The notes beneath the pieces were generated by a model. It ran no database searches. It had not been told where the DNA came from and saw nothing but the letters and a program-made list of their open reading frames with translations. From Alphaproteobacteria bacterium (GTDB taxonomy: Bacteria > Pseudomonadota > Alphaproteobacteria > Rhodospirillales > Casp-alpha2), in the NCBI GenBank assembly GCA_014382345.1, contig JACNJX010000039.1, forward strand, positions 1 to 64,000: a stretch of 64,000 nt of DNA, given 5' to 3'. The position numbers and the translations under genes were made by a program. The first letter of the stretch is position 1. The number at the start of each line of letters is the position of its first letter. Shown here piece by piece: positions 7,791-16,297 of the stretch.

Positions 7791-9488
7791 ATGCCGATGC
7801 GGATACGAATGCGGGCAGACTTAATGAGCCTTACGGTGGCCCTGATTGCCGTTCTGTTTGTTTCGGCCTTCCCGTCAAAAGCCGCTCCGGCCAAAAAAAG
7901 CGAACTGGTCATCGGGATCACACAATACCCGTCGACCTTTCATCCCAACATCGATTCCATGCTGGCCAAGACCTATGTCCTGAGCTTCACCCGCCGGCCC
8001 TTTACGGTCTTCGATAAGGACTGGAAGCTGGTCTGCATGTTGTGCGAAACCCTGCCGACCATCGAAAACGGTCTCGCCAAGCCCGAAAAAACGCCCGAGG
8101 GCAAGCAAGGCATCGCCGTGACCTACACCATTCGTGGCGACGCCAGATGGGGCGACGGGGTGCCGGTATCGACCAAGGATGTGGTGTTCACCTGGAAAGT
8201 CGGTCGCCACAAGAATACCGGGGTCAGCAATCTTGAGTTCTACCGCAGCCTCTACAAGATCGACGTCAAGGATGCGCGGACTTTTACCCTCCATTTCGAC
8301 AAGTTGACCTTCGAATACAATGCGATCAATGGCTTCGAGCTAATTCCTGCGCATCTGGATGAAAATAATTTCAGTGATCCGGCGGCCTACAAGAACCGTA
8401 CGGCGTTTGATACAGACACCACCAACGAAGGGCTTTTTTACGGCCCCTACCGAATCGCCAAGGCGGTAACGGGATCGCATGTTGTTCTGGAGCCCAACCC
8501 GACATGGTGGGGCAAAAAACCCGCTTTCAAACGCATAACGATCCGGATTATTCCCAACACGGCGGCGCTGGAGGCGAACCTGCTGTCGGGCAATATCGAC
8601 ATGATCGCCGGCGAACTCGGCCTGACGGTGGATCAGGCGCTGGCTTTCGGGAAACGCCACGGCGGGAAATTCAAAATCCTCTACAAACCGGGGCTGATTT
8701 ACGAACACATCGACCTGAATCTGGACAACCCCATTCTGAAGGACCTTCGGGTGCGCCAGGCGCTGATTCACGGCATTGACCGGGACGCCATCAGTGAAAA
8801 ACTGTTTTCCGGCCGCCAGCCGGTGGCCCATTCAAGCGTCAACCCGCTGGACTGGGTCTATGCCGATGACGTCCGGAAGTACCCTTATGATCTTAAAAAG
8901 GCCAACCGCCTGCTGCATGAGGCCGGCTGGACAGTGCGCAAGCGCGGCATCCGCCATAATTCCAAAGGCCAAAGTCTGACGCTTGATCTGATGACGACCG
9001 CCGGCAACCGCACCCGCGAACTGGTCGAACAGGTACTGCAGAACCAGTGGAAGGCAATCGGTGTCGATGTCCGTATCAAGAATGAACCGGCCCGCGTTTT
9101 GTTCGGCCAGACGGTGACGGAACGCAAGTTCAAGGGGCTAGTCATGTATGCCTGGTACAGCGCTCCGGAATCGGTGCCCCGCACGACGCTGCATTCGGCG
9201 CATATCCCGCACCGTGACAACAATTTCGCCGGACAGAATTACACCGGCTTCCGCAATGCCGAGATGGACGGCCTGCTGGAGGCCATCGAGGTCGAACTGA
9301 ACCGGGTAAAACGCGCCAAATTGTGGCGGCGTCTGCAGGAAATCTACGTCACAGAACTGCCGGTGATCCCGCTCTATTTCCGCGCAGATCCCTATATCCT
9401 GCCCAAGGGTCTGACCGGCCTGGTGCCGACCGGCCATCAGGATCTGTCGCCGCTTTGGGTCGAAAACTGGAAGCTCCAGGGCCAATAG
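7791..9488 (+). CDS. ABC transporter substrate-binding protein, family 5 (oligopeptide type)
   Basis: The 565-residue product begins with a basic segment and hydrophobic core ending near F-P-S-K-A-A, a likely signal peptide, and continues as an extracellular solute-binding protein family 5. Family marks include Y-T-I-R-G-D-A-R-W-G-D-G-V-P-V-S, D-V-V-F-T-W and L-R-V-R-Q-A-L-I-H-G-I-D-R. A C-M-L-C pair (about residue 85) is unusual in oligopeptide binders but recurs in some alphaproteobacterial members, to my recollection. I chose the ATG at 7791, with GGAAGG eight bases upstream, over an upstream ATG at 7722. The two permease genes follow directly. Ligand could be a peptide, an opine or a heavier solute; not determined. 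Confidence 0.85.
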   Translation: MPMRIRMRADLMSLTVALIAVLFVSAFPSKAAPAKKSELVIGITQYPSTFHPNIDSMLAKTYVLSFTRRPFTVFDKDWKLVCMLCETLPTIENGLAKPEKTPEGKQGIAVTYTIRGDARWGDGVPVSTKDVVFTWKVGRHKNTGVSNLEFYRSLYKIDVKDARTFTLHFDKLTFEYNAINGFELIPAHLDENNFSDPAAYKNRTAFDTDTTNEGLFYGPYRIAKAVTGSHVVLEPNPTWWGKKPAFKRITIRIIPNTAALEANLLSGNIDMIAGELGLTVDQALAFGKRHGGKFKILYKPGLIYEHIDLNLDNPILKDLRVRQALIHGIDRDAISEKLFSGRQPVAHSSVNPLDWVYADDVRKYPYDLKKANRLLHEAGWTVRKRGIRHNSKGQSLTLDLMTTAGNRTRELVEQVLQNQWKAIGVDVRIKNEPARVLFGQTVTERKFKGLVMYAWYSAPESVPRTTLHSAHIPHRDNNFAGQNYTGFRNAEMDGLLEAIEVELNRVKRAKLWRRLQEIYVTELPVIPLYFRADPYILPKGLTGLVPTGHQDLSPLWVENWKLQGQ

Positions 9489-9503
9489 GCGGGTTGGAAA
9501 TCA

Positions 9504-10469
9504 ATGACGTCCTTCCTCTTTCATCGTTTCTGGCAATCGGCGCTGGTCTTGGTGGTGATGTCGTTTGTCGTCTATTCGCTGATCGGCCTGATGCCAGGTG
9601 ATCCGGTCGATTTGATGATCACCGCCGATCCCAAGATCACGCCCGAGGACGCCGCCCGGCTCAGGGAACTGTACGGACTGGACCGGCCTATTTTCGAGCG
9701 CTACGTAAACTGGCTGGGTGCCGCGCTGAGCGGGGATTTCGGATATTCCCGCCTGTACGCACGTCCTGTATTGGAGGTTCTGGGTCCGGCCATCGTCAAT
9801 ACGGTGACGCTGCTGGGACTGAGCTTGCTTTTGGCGCTGATGATCGCACTGCCCGCCGGTATCGCCGCCGCTTACCGCCCCTACTCGCGGCTTGATTACT
9901 CTATCAATATGATCGCCTTCGCCGGCATTTCAGTGCCGCCGTTCTGGCTGGCGCTGATGCTGATTATCGGCTTTGCCGTTATTCTAGGAATTTTGCCCGC
10001 CGGCGGCTTGGGAACCGGCGGAGATGGGGGGATTTGGGACAACGCACGCTATCTGGTGCTGCCGGTGGCCAGTCTGACCATCGCCAGTATTGGTGGCCAT
10101 ACCCGCTACATGCGGGCGTCGATGATCGAGACGCTGCGCCAGGATTATATCCGAACGGCGCGCGCCACTGGGGCCAGTGAAATGCGGGTCGTCTTCGGGC
10201 ACGCGCTGAGGAATGCCCTGATTCCCGTCGTCACCATCATCGCGCTCGATTTCGGCTACCTGTTTTCCGGTGCCCTGATCACGGAAACCATCTTCGCCTG
10301 GCCCGGCATGGGCCGGCTGATTTTCGATTCCATCATGGGCAATGACTTCAACCTCGCCCTGGTCGCCCTGTTGCTGGCGACGGTGCTGACGCTGATCGGC
10401 AATTTCCTGGCCGATATCGCCTATGTCTGGCTCGACCCCCGGGTGTCCTTCCGCGAGGCGGACTCATGA
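9504..10469 (+). CDS. ABC transporter permease, DppB/OppB type
   Basis: This inner-membrane permease has six predicted helices. The N-terminal FxxxRFWQSALVLVVMSFVVY helix and P-G-D-P-V motif are typical of the DppB branch. The cytoplasmic EAA loop (Y-I-R-T-A-R-A-T-G-A-S-E, about residue 216) contacts the ATPase. It starts 15 bases after the binding-protein gene and overlaps the next permease gene by four bases (ATGA), indicating translational coupling. It pairs with the DppC-type protein to form the channel. Confidence 0.9.
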   Translation: MTSFLFHRFWQSALVLVVMSFVVYSLIGLMPGDPVDLMITADPKITPEDAARLRELYGLDRPIFERYVNWLGAALSGDFGYSRLYARPVLEVLGPAIVNTVTLLGLSLLLALMIALPAGIAAAYRPYSRLDYSINMIAFAGISVPPFWLALMLIIGFAVILGILPAGGLGTGGDGGIWDNARYLVLPVASLTIASIGGHTRYMRASMIETLRQDYIRTARATGASEMRVVFGHALRNALIPVVTIIALDFGYLFSGALITETIFAWPGMGRLIFDSIMGNDFNLALVALLLATVLTLIGNFLADIAYVWLDPRVSFREADS

Positions 10470-11395
10470 CCGCCGCCGTAACCACTGGCGCCGGGATGTC
10501 GACGCTGACGGCGCGCCGTTTTCTGCGTCACCGATTGGCCGTGGTCAGCGCTTGCGGGCTAGCGCTCATGGCCCTGGCCGCCATGGCGGCGCCCCTGGCG
10601 GCGGCCTTGATCGGGGCGGACGCGGAAACCGTGGACCTGTTCAACCGCTTTCAGCCTCCCTCCTGGCAACATCCCCTGGGCACGGACGAAATCGGCCGCG
10701 ATGTCTTCGTGCGGCTGTTGTACGGCGGCCGCATATCACTGTTCGTCGGGCTCACCGCAGCCTTGGCGGCGGCGGTCCTGGGCACCGTTATTGGCCTTTT
10801 TGCCGGATACTTCGGCGGCCGCCTGGACGCTTTTCTGATGCGTTTTACCGACGGCGTTATATCGCTTCCCTTATTGCCGCTGTTGATCGTGCTGGCGGCG
10901 CTCGACCTGGACAAGCTGGGTCTGCCCGAGGCGTTGGTGGGGTCTGAAAACATCAGCCTGTACAGAATCGTCGCCATTGTTGCCCTTGTCGGCTGGACGA
11001 CGGTAGCCCGTCTGGTCCGGGGAACGGCATTGGCGCTGCGGGAACGCGACTTTGTTCTGGCCGCCGAAGCACAAGGCGCCACCGCATGGCGTATCATGTC
11101 CGCGCACATCCTGCCCAATCTGGCCTCGCCCATTATCGTTGCCACGACGCTGTCGGTGGGCAACGTGATTTTGCTGGAATCGGTATTGAGCTTTCTCGGT
11201 CTTGGAATTCAGCCCCCCATACCCAGTTGGGGGAATCTCCTAACCAATGCCCAGGAGCTGATTTGGGACGCCCCGGCGCTGGCTTTTTACCCCGGCGTGA
11301 TGATTTTTCTTACCGTAATCGCCTTTAATTTCCTCGGCGACGGACTGCAAGACGCGCTTGATCCACGGGCTACGGAAGGAAAAGTCACGCAATGA
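10466..11395 (+). CDS. ABC transporter permease, DppC/OppC type
   Basis: The 309-residue partner permease has the N-terminal OppC_N helix followed by H-P-L-G-T-D-E-I-G-R-D-V and about five further helices. The EAA loop is F-V-L-A-A-E-A-Q-G-A-T-A (about residue 195), and the late segment G-D-G-L-Q-D-A-L-D-P-R closes the family pattern. It shares ATGA with the preceding permease. No ABC ATPase gene follows: the next gene is an unrelated exported protein, so the motor subunits must be encoded elsewhere. Confidence 0.9.
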   Translation: MTAAVTTGAGMSTLTARRFLRHRLAVVSACGLALMALAAMAAPLAAALIGADAETVDLFNRFQPPSWQHPLGTDEIGRDVFVRLLYGGRISLFVGLTAALAAAVLGTVIGLFAGYFGGRLDAFLMRFTDGVISLPLLPLLIVLAALDLDKLGLPEALVGSENISLYRIVAIVALVGWTTVARLVRGTALALRERDFVLAAEAQGATAWRIMSAHILPNLASPIIVATTLSVGNVILLESVLSFLGLGIQPPIPSWGNLLTNAQELIWDAPALAFYPGVMIFLTVIAFNFLGDGLQDALDPRATEGKVTQ

Positions 11396-11485
11396 GGGTA
11401 TATGCCTTTTGAACTAATTTTGATTCCGTAAGGTTCACTTAAGACTCAAGGAATATAAGTTTGCTCATCAATTGGACGGTTCGTC

Positions 11486-12139
11486 ATGAACCGCTTTTTT
11501 TTTAGAGTTAGCTTAGGTTTAAAAGTGAAAAAATTCACTGCCAGAACATTCTCAACATTTGCCGTTAGTGCCGCTTTTGTCTTGTTTTTTTCCGGATATG
11601 CTTCCGCAGAATGCCCGTCTTTCCCGAAGTTTTCGTTTTGGGGGAACCTGTCTCATGTTTCCGTCAAAAATTATGTGGAAACCAGGATGGATGGTGACTG
11701 GCCCGGCTACATTGAAAAGCTGGAGAAAATCAAAACCGGGCTAGAGAGTATCCATCTCCGTGGCAAGGCCGCCGTTCTCAAATTGAAGGGTAATCGCGTA
11801 ACGCTCCAGGGTGAAAATCTGAGCGATTACATCCAGATGTCCGAAAAACGGCTTAATGTGGCCCGCTGCCTCGCCGAAGAAGTTGAAATGGCCGAACTGC
11901 AGAACTTCGCCACTGCCGCCGGAGGCAACAATACCCCGGATTCTTCCCAAGAACTTTCCTCGAACTTTCTCCTTCCCGCTGAAAGGGAGCAGAAAGTCTA
12001 CCGGACCTACGTCACCCTGCCCGGAAGGCTTGTCAGCAAGTTGAACAAGCGGGCGACGCGGCTCAGCTATATCGAGAACCGCACGGTTTCCGTAAATGAC
12101 GTGATCACCCGGTCCCTGCAGCGGCGCTTCGCCAACTAG
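11486..12139 (+). CDS. Exported protein of unknown function
   Basis: I do not recognise this 217-residue protein. A classic signal peptide is visible from the V-K-K-F-T-A-R stretch, with hydrophobic core and cleavage after Y-A-S-A, before E-C-P-S-F. The mature part is about 175 residues, mixed charge, with two cysteines (E-C-P and A-R-C-L) that could form a disulfide, and a helical, Q/E-rich middle. The GTG at 11525, with TTAGG seven bases upstream, would start exactly at the signal peptide and may be the true start. The first 150 bases and the upstream gap are clearly A+T-richer than the flanks, which may indicate transfer. Confidence 0.6.
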   Translation: MNRFFFRVSLGLKVKKFTARTFSTFAVSAAFVLFFSGYASAECPSFPKFSFWGNLSHVSVKNYVETRMDGDWPGYIEKLEKIKTGLESIHLRGKAAVLKLKGNRVTLQGENLSDYIQMSEKRLNVARCLAEEVEMAELQNFATAAGGNNTPDSSQELSSNFLLPAEREQKVYRTYVTLPGRLVSKLNKRATRLSYIENRTVSVNDVITRSLQRRFAN

Positions 12140-12165
12140 GTCCTCTCCGCCTTTTCCTTAAGAAT

Positions 12166-12999
12166 TTAATGTGACGTAAGCACAGGTACCGTCATATGCT
12201 TGAGGATGTGATCCGTGACGCCGCCCAGGATCAGTTCGGTCCAGCGGGCGTGACCGTAAGTCCCCATCACAACCAAGTCGATGCCAAGGTCCGCGGAACG
12301 GGACAGCAGCATGTCGCCCGCACCCATGTCCGTCGTGACGTGGTCGGCTTCCGCAGTGACCCCGTGGCGGGCCAGGTGTTCGGCGATATCGGCTCCCGGC
12401 AAATCGCCGGTTCCATGCGTTCCGCCCTTTGGATTAATGACCATGACAGTGACCTTATCGGCGGTCTTCAGGACCGGCATGGCGTCATGGACGGCCCTCG
12501 CGGCCTGTTGCCCCGCATCCCAGGCGACCATGACGTTTTTACCAATGCTGTCATGGACCCCGATATAGGGAACAATTAGGACAGGCCGTCCCGATGCCAG
12601 GATCAGGCTGTCCGGCATTTCCCGGTCCCCGATGAACAATTCTTCATCCGGATTACTCTGACCGACGATGGCGAGATCAAAATACCGGGCATGAATGGCA
12701 AGGGCTTCCGCCGAGACGCTCTCTATAGTGCGCCAACCGGCGCTTATGCCCGCCGTGTCTGTGGCTTCCCGGAACGCAGCTTCGACAAGCTCGGCGGTCT
12801 TGCTCATTTCTTCCGCCTGGGCTTCCAGGATATCGCTACTGATTTGCACCTCCGTATAAGCCGGAAGATAAGGCTTCGGCATGAGGTAAGCTCCGGTCAA
12901 CCGGGCGTCCCATATTTTAGCCAGATTTATCGCCGCGTTCAGTCGCGCCGGCGAGGATTTGGAATTATCCATCTGCACAAGAATATCCTTGAATACCAT
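12166..12999 (-). CDS. Universal stress protein, tandem UspA domains
   Basis: The 277-residue cytoplasmic protein contains two UspA-like domains. The C-terminal one carries the ATP-binding pattern G-T-Y-G-H-A-R-W-T-E-L-I-L-G-G-V (G-2x-G-9x-G) and ends V-P-V-L; the N-terminal one is more degenerate (V-G-Q-S-N-P-D-E). Tandem Usp proteins bind ATP and respond to stress; the target is unknown. A strong GGAGAGG site lies three bases before the ATG at 12999. It is transcribed leftwards out of the DnaA-box-containing gap. Confidence 0.85.
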   Translation of the reverse strand: MVFKDILVQMDNSKSSPARLNAAINLAKIWDARLTGAYLMPKPYLPAYTEVQISSDILEAQAEEMSKTAELVEAAFREATDTAGISAGWRTIESVSAEALAIHARYFDLAIVGQSNPDEELFIGDREMPDSLILASGRPVLIVPYIGVHDSIGKNVMVAWDAGQQAARAVHDAMPVLKTADKVTVMVINPKGGTHGTGDLPGADIAEHLARHGVTAEADHVTTDMGAGDMLLSRSADLGIDLVVMGTYGHARWTELILGGVTDHILKHMTVPVLTSH

Positions 13000-13111
13000 T
13001 TTTCCTCTCCTTCGAATTAAGCGGCTATGTTTATAGGTTCATTCAATACTCTAATGGATAAACCGGCTATGACCGATGTCAAGGCGCAGCAGAATGGTGA
13101 TTTTAGAAGTC

Positions 13112-13205
13112 TGTGTATAACCTGTGGAACGTTCTGGGAACAATCTGGATAATTCTCTTTTAGTTCTATAATTCAATTGCTTATAGAGATTTCACGTTAT
13201 CCACA
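13112..13205. promoter_or_regulatory. DnaA-box cluster flanking an AT-rich core (candidate replication or DnaA-control site)
   Basis: The gene-free gap 13000-13313 holds TGTGTATAA at 13112-13120 (minus-strand box TTATACACA), TCTGGATAA at 13144-13152 (one mismatch to the box) and a perfect TTATCCACA at 13197-13205. Between the second and third boxes, 13150-13192 is strongly A+T-rich. This is the composition of an origin or of a DnaA-bound regulatory region. No dnaA, hemE, parAB or gidAB lies nearby in the window. The ribosomal block at 53-64 kb would be read head-on by a fork leaving here to the right, which argues against a chromosomal origin. Confidence 0.4.
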
Positions 13206-13257
13206 GCGGCAGAACCCTTTCCAGCTTTTCCCTTTTATTCGAGTGCATCAAAGAACC

Positions 13258-13286
13258 TTGATACGCGCCCGCCCGAGGCTCACAAT
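13258..13286 (+). promoter_or_regulatory. Putative sigma-70-type promoter of the aminotransferase gene
   Basis: TTGATA at 13258-13263 and CACAAT at 13281-13286 are separated by 17 bases and lie 28 bases before the ATG of the aminotransferase gene. The -35 matches five of six consensus bases and the -10 four of six. The call is by eye only. Confidence 0.35.
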
Positions 13287-13313
13287 CGGGCATTAAAAAA
13301 AGGATTCGAGACC

Positions 13314-14699
13314 ATGACAGACCGGGGTAATTCCGCAGCCAGCCGCGATATCGCCTACCACGTTCACGGCTATACCAACCTGAAAAAACACGAAGAACGT
13401 GGTCCCATGATCATTACCGGCGGTAGTGGTATCCATGTCACCGACGATGCTGGGAAAAGCTATATCGAAGGGCTGGCCGGATTGTGGTGCACGGCGCTGG
13501 GATTCCAGGAGGAGCGCCTGATCAACGCGGCGACGGAAGCCATGCGGAAGCTGCCCTACTACCATGGATTCGCCCACAAGACACCCGACGTCACCATCGA
13601 TCTTGCGGAAAAATTAATCGAAATCGCGCCCGTGCCCATGTCCAAGGTGCTGTTCGCCAATTCGGGCTCGGAGGCCATCGACCTTGCGGTCAAGCTGATC
13701 TGGTACTTCAACAACGCCCAGGGTCGTCCTGGAAAAAAGAAGATCATTTCCCGCCTTCGCGGTTATCACGGCGTCACCGTGGCCGCTGGCAGCCTGACCG
13801 GGCTGCCCCAGGTTCATGGCGATTTCGACCTGCCCATCGCCGGAATTCTTCATACTGACTGCCCGCATTACTATCGCGGCGCCAATGACGGCGAGACACA
13901 AGAGGATTTTGCCGCCCGCTGCGCCGAAAACCTGGAGAGCATGATCGTCGCAGAAGGCCCTGACACCGTCGCCGCGTTTTTCGCCGAGCCGGTGATGGGG
14001 GCCGGTGGCGTTATCGTTCCGCCGCCGACGTATTTCGAGAAAGTCCAGGCGGTGCTGAAAAAATACGACGTCCTGTTGCTGGCCGATGAAGTGATTTGCG
14101 GCTTTGGACGCACCGGCAACATGTGGGGAAGCACGACCTTTGATTTAAAACCCGACATGATCACTTGCGCCAAGGCCCTGTCATCGGCCTATGTACCCAT
14201 TTCCGCCCTGTTTGTGTCCGAACCGGTCTATCAGGGTCTGGTCCGGCAAAGTGAGAAACTTGGCATTTTTGGTCACGGTTCAACCTATGCCGGACATCCG
14301 GTGGCCGCAGCCGTAGCCCTGGAAACCCTCAAAATTTACGAAGAACGCAACATCGTGGAGCATGTCCGCAGCCTCAGCCCCCGGCTGCAGGAGGGTTTGC
14401 GGAAACTGGGCGATCATCCCCTGGTCGGCGAAGCCAGGGGGGTCGGACTTGTCGGCGCGCTGGAACTGGTCCGCAACAAGGAAACGAAGGATGCCTTCGA
14501 TCCGAAACTCGGCGTCGGCGCGCATTTCCAGGGCCAGGCGGAAAACCAGGGCCTGATTATCCGCGCCATCGGCGACAGCATTGCCGTCTGTCCGCCGCTG
14601 ATTATCGTGGATTCCGAAATCGATGAATTGCTGGGTTGTCTTGAACGTGCGCTCGACGGCACCCTGGGTTGGGTCCGCGAAAGCGGCTTGTCGGCGTAA
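13314..14699 (+). CDS. Class III aminotransferase (PLP-dependent, omega-transaminase-like)
   Basis: The 461-residue enzyme has the fold-type I class III pattern. Features are G-G-S-G-I-H-V-T-D near the N-terminus, the phosphate-binding N-S-G-S-E-A-I-D-L-A-V-K (about residue 119), L-L-A-D-E-V-I-C-G-F-G-R-T-G (about 255) and the Schiff-base lysine in I-T-C-A-K-A-L-S-S-A-Y. Many such enzymes use beta-alanine, taurine, putrescine or aromatic amines as donors and pyruvate as acceptor; which applies cannot be read from the sequence. It stands alone, 28 bases after a plausible promoter. hemA follows, but after a gap of nearly 280 bases to its preferred start. Confidence 0.88.
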   Translation: MTDRGNSAASRDIAYHVHGYTNLKKHEERGPMIITGGSGIHVTDDAGKSYIEGLAGLWCTALGFQEERLINAATEAMRKLPYYHGFAHKTPDVTIDLAEKLIEIAPVPMSKVLFANSGSEAIDLAVKLIWYFNNAQGRPGKKKIISRLRGYHGVTVAAGSLTGLPQVHGDFDLPIAGILHTDCPHYYRGANDGETQEDFAARCAENLESMIVAEGPDTVAAFFAEPVMGAGGVIVPPPTYFEKVQAVLKKYDVLLLADEVICGFGRTGNMWGSTTFDLKPDMITCAKALSSAYVPISALFVSEPVYQGLVRQSEKLGIFGHGSTYAGHPVAAAVALETLKIYEERNIVEHVRSLSPRLQEGLRKLGDHPLVGEARGVGLVGALELVRNKETKDAFDPKLGVGAHFQGQAENQGLIIRAIGDSIAVCPPLIIVDSEIDELLGCLERALDGTLGWVRESGLSA

Positions 14700-14976
14700 C
14701 CACAAGACATTTGCCCTTTTGATCCAGAACCCGGAATCGTTTAACCGAGGTCAAGGTTTCTCCTCTCTGCATCAGGCACTCTCCTGACCAATGGCGGGTT
14801 CCTATCCGGGGTGGCCAAGATGATTTTGAGCCTCCCATTTGTGTTAGAAGGGTCAAAAACCGATGGATATGGCATTAAAACGGTCGAAAAATGATACGCC
14901 TAGGGTGTATAGTGCCCCGACTGAAAAACGAGGCGGGCCGCAAAGCCGCCCCTTGGATGAATCTGGGCTTCAATCA

Positions 14977-16188
14977 ATGGACTACGAAAAGTTTTTCACC
15001 GACAGGATCGGTGACTTGAGGGAAGAAGGCCGTTACCGGGTTTTTGCCGACCTGGAACGCGATGCCGGAAACTTTCCCCGCGCCGTCAACCATCGCGACG
15101 GCAAGATCAACGACGTGACGGTCTGGTGCTCCAACGATTATCTCGGCATGGGGCAAAATCCGGATGTCCTGAACGCCATGAAAGCGGCGATCGACAAATG
15201 CGGCGCCGGCGCCGGCGGAACCCGCAATATCGCTGGGACCAACCACTACCATGTCCTGCTGGAAGAGGAACTGGCTGACCTGCACGGCAAGGAAGCGGCC
15301 CTGGTGTTCGGGTCCGGCTGGACAGCGAACCTGACGGCATTGAGCACGCTGGGCCAGATGTTGCCCGATTGCGTGATCCTGTCTGATGCCTACAACCACA
15401 ATTCCATGATTGAAGGTATTGTCCATTCGAAGGCGGAAAAGAAGATTTTCAAACACAACGACCCGGAAGACCTGGAACGCCTGCTCAAGGAATACCCCAC
15501 CGACCGGCCGAAGCTGGTGGCGTTCGAATCCGTCTATTCCATGGATGGCGATATCGCCCCGATTAAGGAATTCTGCGATCTCGCCGACCAATACGGCGCC
15601 ATGACCTTTATCGATGAAGTCCATGCCGTCGGCCTCTACGGGGAACGTGGCGCAGGCGTTTGTGAGCGCGAAGGGCTGATGGACCGCCTGACCGTAATCC
15701 AGGGAACCCTGGCCAAGGCGTTCGGCGTCGTCGGCGGTTATATTGCCGGATCGAAGGCTTTCTGCGATTTCATCCGCTCTTATGGCACCGGCTTCATCTT
15801 TTCCACCTCCATGCCGCCGGGCGTCGCTGCGGCTGCGCTGGAAAGCATCCGCTATCTGAAACAGCACAACGAGGTCCGCGAAAAGCATCAGGAGCGGGCC
15901 GCGACCCTGAAAAGCCGCTTCACCGAAGCCGGTATTCCGGTTATGCCCTCGGTCACGCACATCGTACCGGTGCTCGTCGGTGATGCGGTGCTGTGCAAAC
16001 AGGCGTCCGATGTTCTCCTCGATCAGTATGGGATTTATGTTCAGCCGATCAACTACCCGACTGTGGCCCGCGGCACCGAGCGTCTGCGCTTTACGCCGAC
16101 ACCGCTCCACACGGACGCCGACATGGACCATCTGGTTTCGGCTATGAAGGAAGTCTGGGTTAAGCTGGGCCTGAAATCCGCCGCCTGA
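14977..16188 (+). CDS. hemA: 5-aminolevulinate synthase (C4/Shemin pathway)
   Basis: ALAS condenses glycine with succinyl-CoA to give 5-aminolevulinate, the first step of haem synthesis in Alphaproteobacteria. Marks are [33 protein letters not shown] and the PLP lysine in [14 protein letters not shown]. Known alphaproteobacterial enzymes begin MDYxxFF, matching the ATG at 14977 (403 residues). An in-frame ATG at 14863 would add 38 residues rich in R, K and P and unlike the family. Neither has a strong ribosome-binding site, so an extended form cannot be excluded. Confidence 0.93.
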   Translation: MDYEKFFTDRIGDLREEGRYRVFADLERDAGNFPRAVNHRDGKINDVTVWCSNDYLGMGQNPDVLNAMKAAIDKCGAGAGGTRNIAGTNHYHVLLEEELADLHGKEAALVFGSGWTANLTALSTLGQMLPDCVILSDAYNHNSMIEGIVHSKAEKKIFKHNDPEDLERLLKEYPTDRPKLVAFESVYSMDGDIAPIKEFCDLADQYGAMTFIDEVHAVGLYGERGAGVCEREGLMDRLTVIQGTLAKAFGVVGGYIAGSKAFCDFIRSYGTGFIFSTSMPPGVAAAALESIRYLKQHNEVREKHQERAATLKSRFTEAGIPVMPSVTHIVPVLVGDAVLCKQASDVLLDQYGIYVQPINYPTVARGTERLRFTPTPLHTDADMDHLVSAMKEVWVKLGLKSAA

Positions 16189-16297
16189 GTAAAATTTTCC
16201 CGTTTTTTTGCTGGCCGGGTATTCTAGGAATCCCAATATTTAAAGCTGCCGAAATTACAATCAGGCAGCATAGACGGATTCGGAATAACCTTTTGCC

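Noticed and set aside
13000-13313. Calling this gap the chromosomal origin outright
   Set aside because: Three DnaA boxes are not enough, and the ribosomal block would be head-on to a fork from here. Kept only as a candidate site.
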